A stretch of 64,000 nt of DNA from contig NZ_CP067041.1 in NCBI RefSeq assembly GCF_016599855.1, positions 1,612,001 to 1,676,000 of the forward strand. Reading direction: 5' to 3'. A program made the translations under genes and the position numbers. Of the stretch, positions 1-9,339 are shown in pieces. The notes beneath the pieces are model-generated. The model ran no database searches. It worked only from the letters and a program-made list of their open reading frames with translations, and had not been told where the DNA came from. Origin of the DNA: Bradyrhizobium diazoefficiens (GTDB lineage: Bacteria > Pseudomonadota > Alphaproteobacteria > Rhizobiales > Xanthobacteraceae). How positions within the stretch are numbered: position 1 is the first letter of the stretch; each line of letters opens with the position of its first letter.

Positions 1-888
1 CATTGCGGTCAGGTTCGGTTCAGCAAGGACGGAAGCGAGGTGCTCGCTGGCCAGCGCATCGAGTACAGCGCTGATGTTGACACCGCCGGCATTCAATCCG
101 ATCGTTGCAGTACCGCCACCCTGCTTGGCGCCGGTACCTCCACCACTGCCGCTGATCAAACCGAGGGTGAAAGGACCAGCTTGACCGAAAGCGGAAAGGT
201 TGATTCCGAATTCCTTCATGGCGCTCCGAGACACCTCGGCCACGCGTACGCTCAGATTGACCTGCAAGGATCCCGCCACCTGGATCTTATTGACGACGAG
301 TGCACCCGAACCGAGAAACTGCTCAGTGACCTTCATCGCGCTGTCGACGATCTCCGCATTCGGGGCCGTTCCGCTAAGAATAGCGCCGCGCGGGGTATAG
401 CTGACTTGGATCGGATAGTCGCCGACCTGGGCTTTCAACGTGGCACGCAGATCCGCGATCGGCTGCGATACCACAACGCGTAGCTCAGCAAGAGCGTCCC
501 CGTTGTCGTTCAGTGCGAACAGGCTCGTGCGTCCCGATTTCTTGCCAAAGACGAAGATGGTCTTGTTCGACGGCGCCTGATAATCCGCGATCGTAGGATC
601 GGCGACAAAGATGCTCGCGGCTGGCGCGGGCAGATGAACTGTCTTGCCGAGAGAAGAGGTAAGGTTCAGCGTCCCGTTGATGCTGTCAGGGACCTTACGC
701 TGCGCTCCCCCTCCATCATCGCGCTTGATCTGAGCTACAGCAGCGAGTGGGCATAGCAGAACGACCGCGCACAAAAGATGCGACAGCGGAGGCAGAAAGG
801 TCGACGAGAAGGCGTTGGCAACGATCGCTCTACCATTGGCGCCAACATGCTTATCAATAATGACGTTCAAGATGATCTTTTCTTTCAA
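1..888 (-). CDS. rhcC2: RhcC2, type III secretion secretin subunit (partial, C-terminus outside window)
   Basis: Open reading frame running off the left edge. It has an N-terminal hydrophobic segment ending near AVAQ, then a secretin N-terminal region with ADPTIADYQ and FVFGKKSGRTSLFAL, as in the RhcC2/CpaC family of outer-membrane secretins. In rhizobia the T3SS secretin is split into RhcC1 (NolW) and RhcC2, and rhcC2 lies next to ttsI, as here. No ATG is available; a TTG at 888 overlaps the ttsI stop by four bases (TTGA), suggesting translational coupling, and a second TTG lies at 870. The secretin pore domain is not in the window. Family assignment is firm, the exact start is not. Confidence 0.82.
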   Translation of the reverse strand, partial: MKEKIILNVIIDKHVGANGRAIVANAFSSTFLPPLSHLLCAVVLLCPLAAVAQIKRDDGGGAQRKVPDSINGTLNLTSSLGKTVHLPAPAASIFVADPTIADYQAPSNKTIFVFGKKSGRTSLFALNDNGDALAELRVVVSQPIADLRATLKAQVGDYPIQVSYTPRGAILSGTAPNAEIVDSAMKVTEQFLGSGALVVNKIQVAGSLQVNLSVRVAEVSRSAMKEFGINLSAFGQAGPFTLGLISGSGGGTGAKQGGGTATIGLNAGGVNISAVLDALASEHLASVLAEPNLTAM

Positions 889-1583
889 GTTCGATTGCCG
901 ACGCGGCCGACGTCGCGGATTTCAAGGATGTAGCCGATCCCGCGCGCTGTCTTGATCCGCAGCGTCGCACCGGACTGACGCAAATGAGCGCGTAAACGAT
1001 AGATGCCAACCTCAAGCGCGTTGGTCGAGACTTCGTTGTCAAATGCATACAGGCCATCCTCCAATGACGCGCGCGCCACGATGCGCCCTGCGCGGCTGAG
1101 CAAATGTTCAAGAATGCACACTTCGCGGCGCGCAATCTTCAGCGGCCGACCATTGACGGATGCTTGCCGGTCGATAGGATCGAATCTTAAGTTTCCAAAA
1201 GTAACGACGGGCGCCGTCATTTGGTTTGCTCGGCGCAGCGTGGCGCGCATCCGGGCGATGAGTTCATCAGGAGACACGGGCTTTGGCAGGAAGTCGTCCG
1301 CGCCCCCATTGAAAATCGCGATCCGCCTGCCGAGCTGGTTAAGGCTGCTCATCATCACTGCGGGCATCGAATACCCGTCGCGCCTCAACTGCTTTAGCCA
1401 CTCCAAGCCGTCTCCATCCGGTAGAGACAACTCGATTAGGAGAATGTCATAGCGGGCACAACCAACAGCGGCGGCTGCCTCATCGAGCGTAGATGCCAAA
1501 TCAACGGCGAACTCACAGCCAGAAAGCGCTTGGTGTATAATGCGCGCTGGATCTCTCTCATGATCAACCAGTAGCGTTCGCAT
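885..1583 (-). CDS. ttsI: TtsI, transcriptional activator of the symbiotic type III secretion system
   Basis: OmpR-type response regulator of 232 residues: receiver domain about 1-115 and a winged-helix DNA-binding domain about 130-225. The residue at the phospho-acceptor position, 51 (context LLIELSL), is Glu instead of Asp; this replacement is known for rhizobial TtsI and is thought to mimic the active state. The lysine of the receiver is present (FLPKPV). TtsI binds tts boxes to switch on T3SS and effector genes. The start at 1583 follows a strong GAGGGG ribosome site; longer starts upstream are not supported. A nod box lies about 300 bases upstream, which would place the gene under NodD control. 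No tts box was recognised in this window. Confidence 0.9.
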   Translation of the reverse strand: MRTLLVDHERDPARIIHQALSGCEFAVDLASTLDEAAAAVGCARYDILLIELSLPDGDGLEWLKQLRRDGYSMPAVMMSSLNQLGRRIAIFNGGADDFLPKPVSPDELIARMRATLRRANQMTAPVVTFGNLRFDPIDRQASVNGRPLKIARREVCILEHLLSRAGRIVARASLEDGLYAFDNEVSTNALEVGIYRLRAHLRQSGATLRIKTARGIGYILEIRDVGRVGNRT

Positions 1584-1597
1584 TTCATCCCCTCGTC

Positions 1598-1747
1598 TCA
1601 AATCATGCCGAAACCACTGAGCACGTTGGCGCCCGCGAACATGGCCCCAGCGAAACTTAAAAGTGTCGCGGAGCAGACGAAGAAGAGGGGCACTGGCCAA
1701 TCGAACACTTCTGTCAGTTTGAATCGCATTTTCGATTCCACATGCAT
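1598..1747 (-). CDS. Possible small single-pass membrane protein upstream of ttsI
   Basis: Reading frame of 49 codons ending 14 bases before the ttsI start, on the same strand and downstream of the nod box. The C-terminal half is hydrophobic (VPLFFVCSATLLSFAGAMFAGA) and would span the membrane once. There is no strong ribosome site; a second ATG at 1729 follows GTGGAA. I do not recognise it. It may be only the ttsI leader. Confidence 0.3.
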   Translation of the reverse strand: MHVESKMRFKLTEVFDWPVPLFFVCSATLLSFAGAMFAGANVLSGFGMI

Positions 1748-1895
1748 TTTGGTGACGTCAGATCTGGCTTTGCCACAAGGGCGTAGGACGGGATCAATCA
1801 AAAGCATCCATAGGCGTGGCAGCACCCTCGCTCGTCGCTGCGACAAATTCGTGGGTTCCCGACATCGTGATGTCGATATGATCGCGAGAACACGT

Positions 1896-1943
1896 TGAAT
1901 CGGTAAATCGATTGTTTGGATGAAATGCATTCACATCGCGGAT
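1896..1943 (-). promoter_or_regulatory. nod box upstream of ttsI (one base short)
   Basis: On the minus strand the run ATCCGCGATGTGAATG is followed by CATCCAAACAATCGATTT and ACCGATTC, matching the nod box consensus bound by NodD. The conserved CGATTTTACC has only three T here, so the box is one base shorter than the one in front of nodA. It faces ttsI, as in other rhizobia where flavonoids and NodD switch on ttsI. Confidence 0.8.
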
Positions 1944-2653
1944 CGCTGAGAATGCGTTTCTTGGAATCTTGATCTAGATCTCCTCATCGCGTTTGACGAC
2001 CTGAAAAGGAGTGGCGCCTTGCGGCGGAAGGTTGATGGCTGACGAGCGATGATTTAGGCGATCTGCACCGCCGCGCGTCCAACTTGCCCGCCTCACATTG
2101 CTAGACACTCCGTTCTGAAGCGGCGAACTCGGCCATTCGCCTACTGGTGCCTAGAATGCGGGCGGTTGCAAAGACGTCTCGATCGCCGCGTACGCGACCC
2201 GTTGTCACGTCTGCTGGCCGCAAATTTGCTTGGGCTTTGTCATGCTGTACCCAATATCTCTCGCTGCGAGGCATAGACCCTCGATGGACGCCGAACGCCG
2301 GCGGCTGGGTATCCAGTCATGTCCGAAGGGCTGGCGACGGTGCACGCGCTGCCGCTCGCGCCGAACCATTGGCGGGCACATCCCGCATGGGCGTGAAACC
2401 TGCATGTGAGGCGGTGTGGTCGCCGGCATTGCACCGGGTCTGACGTGCGGCCGCGCAGCCGTTGGCCGTCGAGCCTTTGCACGGCTCGTCCACCGGAGCC
2501 GACCCGCTGCGAGGCGTGCATAGATCGCACTGTCAACTGACAGCGGAGCGGTGTTGTCAAGGAGCGTGACGGGATAGAGGGAGGCGAGCTTTGGGCTCTG
2601 AGACATTCTGTCTGTCATGAGTGTTGATGCGACGGGAGACCGTCGCAACCTTT
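1944..2653. other. No convincing gene
   Basis: About 700 bases between the ttsI nod box and the tandem operator pair. Only short overlapping frames without good ribosome sites or recognisable protein features are present on either strand. Confidence 0.5.
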
Positions 2654-2760
2654 CTGGGTACGAACGACGCGTGTTCGGAATCGTACAATCTCACGCAACG
2701 TGCGATTCTGGGCACGAACCACGCTGTCCGAAATCGTACAATCTGACGCAACGTACGATT
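2654..2760 (-). repeat. Tandem duplication of about 54 bp carrying two copies of the NolA-type element
   Basis: Units 2654-2707 and 2708-2760 match over nearly their whole length, each starting CTGGGnACGAACnACGC and ending in the palindromic element. The right copy is the best-preserved element in the window (arms AATCGTAC and GTACGATT). Confidence 0.8.
2680..2710 (-). promoter_or_regulatory. NolA-type element, copy A2
   Basis: Read leftwards: -10-like TACGAT at 2680-2685, 19-bp spacer containing ACGTTGCGTGAG, but the -35 position is CAGAAT, so this copy probably has a weak core promoter. It lies next to copy A1 and points towards the ttsI side. No clear gene starts directly downstream. Confidence 0.5.
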
Positions 2761-2763
2761 CAA
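2733..2763 (-). promoter_or_regulatory. NolA-type element, copy A1 (best conserved)
   Basis: Read leftwards: TTGAAT at 2758-2763, a 19-bp spacer containing ACGTTGCGTCAG, and TACGAT at 2733-2738. Outer arms AATCGTAC/GTACGATT are a perfect inverted repeat. This is the geometry of a MerR-type activator promoter. Confidence 0.6.
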
Positions 2764-2764
2764 G

Positions 2765-3312
2765 TCCTTCGATCGGTCATCGCTTAGAATAGATTAAACG
2801 AGCTGTCATTGGAGTGACGGAGCAGGAACGGGAAAGAGCACCGCTCGTTCGAAAAGCGTCTTGTGCGCCCGACCGGAGTGTCGCCCGTGACGCTAGGCAT
2901 TGCAGTTCCCGCTCGTCGCGATGGAAGGCAGACGGTGGTGATCATGACCGCTTCAGCACGGGTCAGACCGCTTAAAGGCGTCAATCTAAACATGGTCGAT
3001 TGGCGCTTTTGCAGCTGGAAGCCAGTGATTGCACCGCCTGGCGCGACGGAATTGGTAACCTGATGTGTTGGTAACGACGCGGCGAGCCTTACGCCGGCCC
3101 ACGTCCGTTGGCGCGCGACGAAACGTAACTGCGTCGTGCTGCCACAGAACGAAGCAGAGGAAACCGCCGACAAGAAAGAGCGCTCACGTCGTAAGGTCGC
3201 CGCTCTAGACACGTTGTCGAGCAGACTCCCGAGGCGGGGAGACACCGTCATCCCTCAACATTGTTCGTGTTGTCGTCAGTCATGTTCGGCCTGAGGGGCA
3301 AATGAACGGCTG
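2765..3312. other. No convincing gene
   Basis: Overlapping frames on both strands, none with a good ribosome site plus recognisable protein features. The + frame at 2821-3063 looks protein-like in parts but matches nothing I know. Confidence 0.4.
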
Positions 3313-3342
3313 AAAAAGAGCCCCGGCCTGGGGCCGGGGCTC
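3313..3342 (-). terminator. Rho-independent terminator of the porin gene
   Basis: Inverted repeat GAGCCCCGGC (3318-3327) and GCCGGGGCTC (3333-3342) with a short loop, followed on the minus strand by a run of five T. It lies 28 bases after the porin stop codon. Confidence 0.85.
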
Positions 3343-3369
3343 TCGATCCGTCGCTCTGGTGCGATGGAA

Positions 3370-4113
3370 TTAGTATTTGAGAACTACGGGGCCCCAGAAC
3401 TTGTAATTCAGCCGCGCAGTCAGCAGATCGAAATCCTGCCCGATGCGATCGTTAGCGACCGCACCCGCGGGGGTGTTGAAGTTCACGTTAGCGTCTTGCC
3501 GGAATATATGGTCGTACTCGACGCCGACCGACCAATTCGGCGCGAAGCCGAGTTCGATGCCCGCCCCGACCACGCCGCCCCAGCGGGTATTGTCGGTGCT
3601 CGCCAGCTGCGCGCCGCTGAGGGAGTTGATCTGATAGGTATTGCCGGTCACCGCGGCACCGCCCTTGGCGTAGAGCAATACGTTGTTGATGGCATAGCCG
3701 ACCTGGCCTGTAAGCAGGCCGAACGACCCGGTCTTCGTCTGATTGATGTCGCCCGGCAAGGCGGTGCTGACATTGGAGCCGTTGAAATCGGCCCAGTTGC
3801 CTTGGCCTTCGACACCGAAAACCACCTGGCCCGTCTGCCAGCGATAGCCGAACTGGCCACCAACGGTTCCGCCGCTCGCATCGTGGGAGCCTTCGGGCGT
3901 GACGCCTCCAAAATCCCAGGAGCTATGGGTCGAACCCCAGCCGCCATTGGCACCAAGATAGAAGCCGCTCCAGTCATAGATTGCGGCCGCGACCGGTGCT
4001 GGCGGCGGCGGTGCCTTGGTGTAGATGGGCTGCTGAGCGAGATCGGCGGCGAATACGGGCGCTGCCCCGATCAACGCGACGATGCTGGCAGTCACAAGCA
4101 ACAACTTCTTCAT
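3370..4113 (-). CDS. Outer-membrane beta-barrel protein (Omp25/RopB-like)
   Basis: 247 residues. A signal peptide (MKKLLLVTASIVALIGAAPVFA) is followed by a proline-rich linker and an eight-strand barrel signature: YDWSGFYLGANGGWG near the start, FGYRWQ and FGVEGQ in the middle, VGVEYDHIF and a terminal strand ending in a hydrophobic-aromatic pattern (FWGPVVLKY). This matches the small porin family common in Rhizobiales, which sits in the outer membrane. It is a single gene with its own terminator. Confidence 0.88.
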   Translation of the reverse strand: MKKLLLVTASIVALIGAAPVFAADLAQQPIYTKAPPPPAPVAAAIYDWSGFYLGANGGWGSTHSSWDFGGVTPEGSHDASGGTVGGQFGYRWQTGQVVFGVEGQGNWADFNGSNVSTALPGDINQTKTGSFGLLTGQVGYAINNVLLYAKGGAAVTGNTYQINSLSGAQLASTDNTRWGGVVGAGIELGFAPNWSVGVEYDHIFRQDANVNFNTPAGAVANDRIGQDFDLLTARLNYKFWGPVVLKY

Positions 4114-4215
4114 TTCGTATACGCTCCTTCACATGTCCCCTGCGCCGCACGCGTCTTAACAGTGTTGTCTTGAATTGCTGTAGCGGTCGAGCAACATCCT
4201 CTCTTCCAGAACCTC

Positions 4216-4246
4216 TTGAAGCTTACGCCGCGTCAGGTTCGCGCGC
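4216..4246 (+). promoter_or_regulatory. NolA-type element, copy B (degenerate)
   Basis: CTTGAAG at 4215-4221, then TTACGCCGCGTCAGGTT in the spacer, but the -10 position is GCGCGC. It points rightwards towards metC, 750 bases away. The core is conserved, the promoter part is not. Confidence 0.4.
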
Positions 4247-4605
4247 TCGCAAATCACGATCAAACCGACAGACAACACGCAGCAGTCCATCGTGTATCGA
4301 ACCCAAGGCCGTGCGCGTCAATTCCTACTTGGAAGTAGAGGAGCCATTGAACGCCAACGAGGTCGATCACGACACGCGCGTGCACTGAAGCAGCGTGAAC
4401 GGTAGAAGTCCTGCGAGCGCTATCATGTCTGCCCATTTCCTCTCATACCATGGCTGATCACGACGCGATGCGTTGGCCGAAGGCTCGAACGATCAAGACC
4501 GCACTCGCATCAAACGCGGCACGCACGCTGCTGATTCACAACCATCATCAGGAAAAGCAGGCGTTGAAACTGGTCGCCCGATAGTGGCGGATTCTCAACG
4601 CGATG

Positions 4606-4621
4606 TGTTTAGTTGGAGACA
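4606..4621 (+). promoter_or_regulatory. NifA upstream activator sequence of metC
   Basis: TGT-N10-ACA exactly as in the NifA consensus (TGTTTAGTTGGAGACA). It lies 85 bases upstream of a -24/-12 promoter, the usual distance for NifA acting through DNA looping. Confidence 0.65.
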
Positions 4622-4690
4622 AAGTGTGCGCGCGACGTCGCCGCTGCTGAGAATGCACGATGACCGTTGCGGTCGAACACGCAGCATGTC

Positions 4691-4706
4691 TGGCCCGCCT
4701 CTTGCT
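4691..4706 (+). promoter_or_regulatory. Sigma-54 promoter of metC
   Basis: TGGCCC-N5-TTGCT with GG and GC separated by exactly ten bases. It follows the NifA site at 4606 and gives a leader of about 280 bases before metC. The C at the fifth position is a departure from TGGCAC. Confidence 0.6.
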
Positions 4707-4994
4707 TCGATTGCGCTTAGAGGATTCGCTCGACTTGATAGGAGGCGGTGAATGCCGACACCTGTTGGTGGATGTTACAAGGGGGCGCGCTTTGATTCTG
4801 CGCCGTCCTGATGTGCGACCAATCTTGATGAGGCGAACGCAACGCAGGTGGTTCTGGTGCGAAGGAGGGAGCCGACTTCATTTGGAACCAGGAGGGGGCC
4901 TGCGAAAGCGAATCGCGTCGATTAGGCCCGTGCGAACCGGACCCGGTGCCGTTCTCCCCGGCCAGGCCGAATACCATCTCAACAGAAAGAAGCA

Positions 4995-6242
4995 ATGAAG
5001 TACCTGGAGGACAGCAAGGACCTGGACATCGAGACCCGGCTTTCTCGTCTCGGCCGCGCGCCCGCCGAACATTCCGGGATGGTCAACATGCCCGTCTACC
5101 GGGGCTCCACAATTGTTTCGGAAACCCTGGAGGAATACGAATCGCGCAGGCAGAGCGATCCGACCGCCAATTACGGCCGCTTCGGCTCGCCTCTGTCGCG
5201 CGCACTCGAGCTGGCCGTTTGCGAACTGGAGGGCGGCTATCGCTCGCTCCTGTTTCCGTCGGGACTTTCTGCCTGCACGCATGCGCTTCTCGGCCTTCTG
5301 CGCGCAGGCGACCACGTTCTGATCAGCGACGGCGTCTATACACCCGTCAGGACATTTGCAGACGAGGTTCTCTCAAGACTTCAGATCACGGTGCAATATT
5401 TCTCTCCAACGCAGCTTGCAGAGCTCTCAACGAAAATCACCCGGAAGACCCGGGCCATCTATCTGGAATCACCTTCGTCCCTCACGTTTGAGGTGCAAAA
5501 CGTCCCTGCACTTGCTGCGATCGCCCATCGCTGCGATGCGCTGGTGGTCATGGATAATACATGGGCAACACCTCTGTATTTCAAGCCGTTTGCGCATGGC
5601 GTCGACATCTCGATCCAAGCGGCGACCAAATATATCGTCGGCCATTCAGACGCGCTGCTTGGTATCGCCACGGCCAACGAATCGGCGTGGCCGGCGCTGC
5701 GGTCGAGCGCCCACAATTTCGGGGAGATTGCTGGGCCGGATGACATCTATTTGGCCCTGCGGGGACTGCGCACCCTAGCCGTCCGTATGAAGCGTCATTG
5801 GGCCAATAGTCTCAAGCTGGCCCAAAGCCTTCAATCGCATCCGGCTGTCGACAACATCTTGCACCCGGCGTGTCCGAACGACCCTGGGCATGCGCTTTGG
5901 AAGCGAGACTTTTCCGGGGCGAGCGGCCTTTTTGGTCTTGCGCTGAAGCCGATGTCGCAGCCGCAGCTTTCGACCTTTTTTAATCGGCTGCGGCTTTTTG
6001 GCATCGGATGGTCGTGGGGCGGATATGAAAGCCTCGTGATGCATGTCGACCCATTAAAGCGCGTGGAAACATCGCTTGCTCTGGCCGGGCCACTGATTCG
6101 GGTTCACGCCGGCTTGGAGGACGCAACCGACCTGATTGTTGATATGTATCAGGCGCTTGACGCGGCTTGGGAGACAAGACGCGGTCGTGTAGGTCCTGAC
6201 AATGATGATGCAGCTATCGCTGAGCTCTCCAAACGGGCTTGA
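4995..6242 (+). CDS. metC: Cystathionine beta-lyase (MetC), PLP-dependent
   Basis: 415 residues, normal length for the Cys/Met metabolism PLP family. It would split cystathionine into homocysteine, pyruvate and ammonia on the methionine pathway in the cytosol. The cofactor lysine is Lys212 in IQAATKYIVGHSDALLG; NYGRFGSP (59-66) and the phosphate-binding PSGLSAC region are present, as is VVMDNTWATP with the Asp that pairs with the pyridine nitrogen. A related gamma-synthase or C-S lyase activity cannot be excluded. The upstream NifA site and -24/-12 promoter suggest expression in nitrogen-fixing bacteroids. The ribosome site is AAAGAAG. The next gene, dctA, starts 229 bases later and may have its own promoter. 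Confidence 0.85.
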   Translation: MKYLEDSKDLDIETRLSRLGRAPAEHSGMVNMPVYRGSTIVSETLEEYESRRQSDPTANYGRFGSPLSRALELAVCELEGGYRSLLFPSGLSACTHALLGLLRAGDHVLISDGVYTPVRTFADEVLSRLQITVQYFSPTQLAELSTKITRKTRAIYLESPSSLTFEVQNVPALAAIAHRCDALVVMDNTWATPLYFKPFAHGVDISIQAATKYIVGHSDALLGIATANESAWPALRSSAHNFGEIAGPDDIYLALRGLRTLAVRMKRHWANSLKLAQSLQSHPAVDNILHPACPNDPGHALWKRDFSGASGLFGLALKPMSQPQLSTFFNRLRLFGIGWSWGGYESLVMHVDPLKRVETSLALAGPLIRVHAGLEDATDLIVDMYQALDAAWETRRGRVGPDNDDAAIAELSKRA

Positions 6243-6470
6243 GCGCAGTCAACTCGAAGCCGAACCTTGGCCTGGCCAAGAAAGAAGTCGGCAGTGAACG
6301 AGTAGTGAAGGAAATGCCATCGGCGCTTTTTGATGAGGAGCGAAAGACGCGCTCGTCGTCGGGATGTTCTGGCCCACGATTTCTGGGTCAGAAGTTCGCT
6401 CGTAGGATCGTGTCGGAGCAGCTCCGATACCCCGTCGAGCGGGACCGCCGCCAAGTCTGGGAGGAGCGTC

Positions 6471-7901
6471 ATGACCACCATTGCAGCTGCGCCACCCGCG
6501 CCAGGGTCTCGACCATGGTATAAGCTCCTCTACATCCAGGTGTTGTTCGCAATCCTACTCGGCATCATCGTCGGCTGGGGCTGGCCATCGCTTGCCACCT
6601 CCGACTGGATGAAGGCGCTCGGCGACGGCTTCGTCAAGCTCATCAAGATGGTGATCGCGCCCGTCATCTTCTGCACCGTGGTGTCCGGCATCGCTCATAT
6701 TCAGGATGCGAAGAAGGTCGGCCGGGTGGGAATCAAGGCGCTGGTCTATTTCGAGATCGTCTCGACCCTCGCGCTCGTGATTGGTCTCGTCATGGGCAAT
6801 CTGTTTCAGATCGGCCGCGGCCTTGCCGCGAGGCCCGGTGCGGCGGCAGTCGCCAATTATGTCGAGCAGGCGAAAGCCACCAAGTTCGTTGATTTTGCTC
6901 TTAACATCATTCCAGACAGTGTGGTCGGCGCGCTCGCGCGCGGTGACATCCTGCAGGTGCTGCTGTTTGCGATTCTGCTCGGCTTTTCACTAATGGCGCT
7001 CGGAGACCGCGGCGAGAGGCTGCGCAGCACGATCGATGACGCCGCGCAGGCCGTGTTCGGCGTGATCGCCATCATTATGAAGGCCGCGCCGATCGGAGCG
7101 TTCGCCGCCATGGCATATACAATCGGCAAGTTCGGACCCTCGGCGCTGGCCAATCTGCTCGCATTGATCGCGCTGTTCTACGCGACCGCCGCGCTGTTCG
7201 TGATCGTGGTTCTCGGGCTGATCGCGCGGTTCGTCGGCTTCTCCATCTTCAAGTTCATCGCCTACATCAAAGACGAGCTCTTGATTGTGCTCGGCACATC
7301 GTCCTCAGAGAGTGCGCTGCCACAGCTGATGGAGAAGCTCGAGCGGCTGGGCTGCTCGAAGCCCGTCGTCGGGCTCGTGGTGCCGACCGGCTATTCCTTT
7401 AATCTGGACGGCACCAACATCTACATGACGCTCGCGACATTGTTCATTGCGCGCGCCCTCGGGCTCGACCTCGCTTTCGACCAGCAACTCACGATTTTGA
7501 TCGTGGCGATGCTGACCTCAAAAGGGGCAAGCGGGGTCAGCGGAGCTGGCTTCATCACGCTGGCAGCAACCCTATCCGCGGTCAACCCGGCTCTGGTGCC
7601 AGGGATGGCGATCGTGTTCTCGATCGACAAGTTCATGAGCGAGGTGCGCGCACTCACCAATATCATAGGCAATGGCGTTGCCGTTGTGTTCGTGTCCTGG
7701 TGGGAAGGCGAGCTCGACCGGATCACGTTGCATGCACGCCTGGTCGTGCGGGCCGATCTGCCCGATGTGGATACGGCGACCGCGATGGCTGACGCCGTTC
7801 CTGCCTCGGAGGACACGCGCAATGCAGAGATTGCGCGCACAAGAGGAGCAAGTCGGACTGAAGGCGCGCGTTGCAAACGCGGACGAATGCATTCGTCCTG
7901 A
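6471..7901 (+). CDS. dctA: C4-dicarboxylate:cation symporter DctA
   Basis: 476 residues with the many membrane segments of the DAACS family. DctA imports succinate, fumarate and malate, the main carbon supply of bacteroids. Family marks include the serine-rich [30 protein letters not shown] and [13 protein letters not shown]. The start at 6471 follows GGGAGGAGC; the frame stays open 140 bases upstream but that part is not protein-like. The hydrophilic C-terminal tail is somewhat longer than usual. A TGGCCC-N5-TTCTG sequence at 6370 resembles a -24/-12 promoter but lacks the essential GC, so its regulation is unclear. It is likely a second, island-borne copy beside a chromosomal dctA, an inference. 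Confidence 0.92.
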   Translation: MTTIAAAPPAPGSRPWYKLLYIQVLFAILLGIIVGWGWPSLATSDWMKALGDGFVKLIKMVIAPVIFCTVVSGIAHIQDAKKVGRVGIKALVYFEIVSTLALVIGLVMGNLFQIGRGLAARPGAAAVANYVEQAKATKFVDFALNIIPDSVVGALARGDILQVLLFAILLGFSLMALGDRGERLRSTIDDAAQAVFGVIAIIMKAAPIGAFAAMAYTIGKFGPSALANLLALIALFYATAALFVIVVLGLIARFVGFSIFKFIAYIKDELLIVLGTSSSESALPQLMEKLERLGCSKPVVGLVVPTGYSFNLDGTNIYMTLATLFIARALGLDLAFDQQLTILIVAMLTSKGASGVSGAGFITLAATLSAVNPALVPGMAIVFSIDKFMSEVRALTNIIGNGVAVVFVSWWEGELDRITLHARLVVRADLPDVDTATAMADAVPASEDTRNAEIARTRGASRTEGARCKRGRMHSS

Positions 7902-8026
7902 GAATGTTCCACCGCGACCAACGCCTGATGGGGTAGGCGAAGGTCGAGGTCGTGACTAGTGCCGCGCATTGACGAAATGCGAATGAGCGGCGAAGTGAGT
8001 TGTTGTTGAACCGGCGGAGTGAAGAC

Positions 8027-9052
8027 TCAGGATGTGCCGAGCAGCTCGGATTGGATCGTCCCAGCGGTGTAGAGGGAAGCATCTAGTGGCAAATTGCCAA
8101 ATGCGAGCTGACAAAGCAGGTAATTTGCGCCTGCTTCCTCCAGCTGATTGAGCAGAACGTTTCGAACGGAGCTCGGCGTTCCGACGACGCACAATTCGCT
8201 TTCGACTGCCGCATGGAATGTCAGTGGAAGAGACTGTGGTGTCGCGATGTCATTGAGCTCGTAGAGATATTTGAAGCTCCGCAGCCATTGCTCGTAAGCG
8301 GATCTTGCCAGGGAATAAGCGTCCCCCGCAGAACGCCCAATCACGATCATGCGCAGCAATCCAACAAATGAGCCACGATCAGGGGCGCTGGGACTGCGTT
8401 CTCGATGGGCGTGGTAGGCGTCGGTGATTTTGCGGACGCCGGCGGCGGGCCCAACGCAGGCGAGGTTTGCGCCGCTGCCCGCGGCCCAGATGGCCGTCTC
8501 GGGCCGATTGGTGGTCACCCATATCGGAGGACTTGGACGCTGATGGGTGGCTAATGTCAGAGGAACCTCGCTCAACTGGAAATGCCGACCCTGATAGGAC
8601 AGGGCTCCACCCTTCATGGCCTTCAGAAGAATGTCGTTGGCTTCCTCATATCGGCTTGGCGCGACGTCCTCGGAAATCCCAAAATAGCCGAGCTCGGTTG
8701 GAAGGGCGCCCCGTCCGAGGCCCAACTCGAGCCTGCCGCCGCTTAGCTGATCAAGCATGCAGATCTCCTCATATGCGCGTAGCGGATGGTAGCAATTAAG
8801 CAGCATGACCAACGGGCCGAGACGAAGGTGCAGCGTACGCTGCGCGACACTCGACAGGAAAAGACCAGGCGAAGGGCCTCTCCCATGGGGCGTGCAATGG
8901 TGCTCTGCCACGTGATAAGCATAAAAGCCGAGGCGATCGTACGCCTCCGCCAACACCAGGCGATCTTCGTATTGACGGCCAACATCGCCGCCATCGTCGT
9001 CCAGGTGGTCGAAAATGCCGCAGGTGAGTTTTGACGAAGGCCGGTGTGTCAT
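8027..9052 (-). CDS. Luciferase-like flavin-dependent monooxygenase
   Basis: 341 residues of the bacterial luciferase-like (LLM) superfamily: FDHLDDDG near the N-terminus, AEAYDRLGFYAYHVAEHH, LGPLVMLLNCYHPLR, then GRLELGLGRGALPTELGYFGI. Such enzymes use reduced FMN and oxygen to oxidise a small organic substrate; the substrate cannot be read from sequence. It lies on the same strand as the hisC-type gene, 287 bases downstream of it, so the two may share a transcript. The start ATG at 9052 has no strong ribosome site. Confidence 0.82.
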   Translation of the reverse strand: MTHRPSSKLTCGIFDHLDDDGGDVGRQYEDRLVLAEAYDRLGFYAYHVAEHHCTPHGRGPSPGLFLSSVAQRTLHLRLGPLVMLLNCYHPLRAYEEICMLDQLSGGRLELGLGRGALPTELGYFGISEDVAPSRYEEANDILLKAMKGGALSYQGRHFQLSEVPLTLATHQRPSPPIWVTTNRPETAIWAAGSGANLACVGPAAGVRKITDAYHAHRERSPSAPDRGSFVGLLRMIVIGRSAGDAYSLARSAYEQWLRSFKYLYELNDIATPQSLPLTFHAAVESELCVVGTPSSVRNVLLNQLEEAGANYLLCQLAFGNLPLDASLYTAGTIQSELLGTS

Positions 9053-9339
9053 CAGAAAAAATCCTTAAGGGGCGACTGCCTGCTCGCTTCCGGGGGCTTA
9101 GAGACCGTGCTTATTGTCCTCGCATCTCGCGACCATCGGGCCGGGACCTCGATTGCGTGTGCCATTCGAGCGGATGACATTGGTGTCACTTCGCATCTGC
9201 GGCCCGCGCGAGGGGGAGGGGCGCAATAAGCGGCCTGTTGGCCGTCAGCTGCAAGATATCTGCCTGGGTCGAGCCGCCGTCGTGGCCTTCTCGCTGCATC
9301 GGCGGTATAGGGACATGAGCGGACATCGGCGCGCGTTGG

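Noticed and set aside
2848..2866. Possible tts box (GTTCGAAAAGC)
   Set aside because: The conserved GTCAG half is missing. Other CGAAAG occurrences, such as near 43870, fail in the same way; no tts box could be supported.
2784..3251. 155-codon minus-strand frame
   Set aside because: Low-complexity composition, no ribosome site, nothing recognisable; overlapped by an equally plausible + frame.
3364..4173. 269-codon + strand frame opposite the porin
   Set aside because: Exact shadow of the outer-membrane protein gene, which has a signal peptide and terminator on the other strand.
6370..6385. Sigma-54-like sequence TGGCCC-N5-TTCTG before dctA
   Set aside because: The nearly invariant GC of the -12 element is CT.
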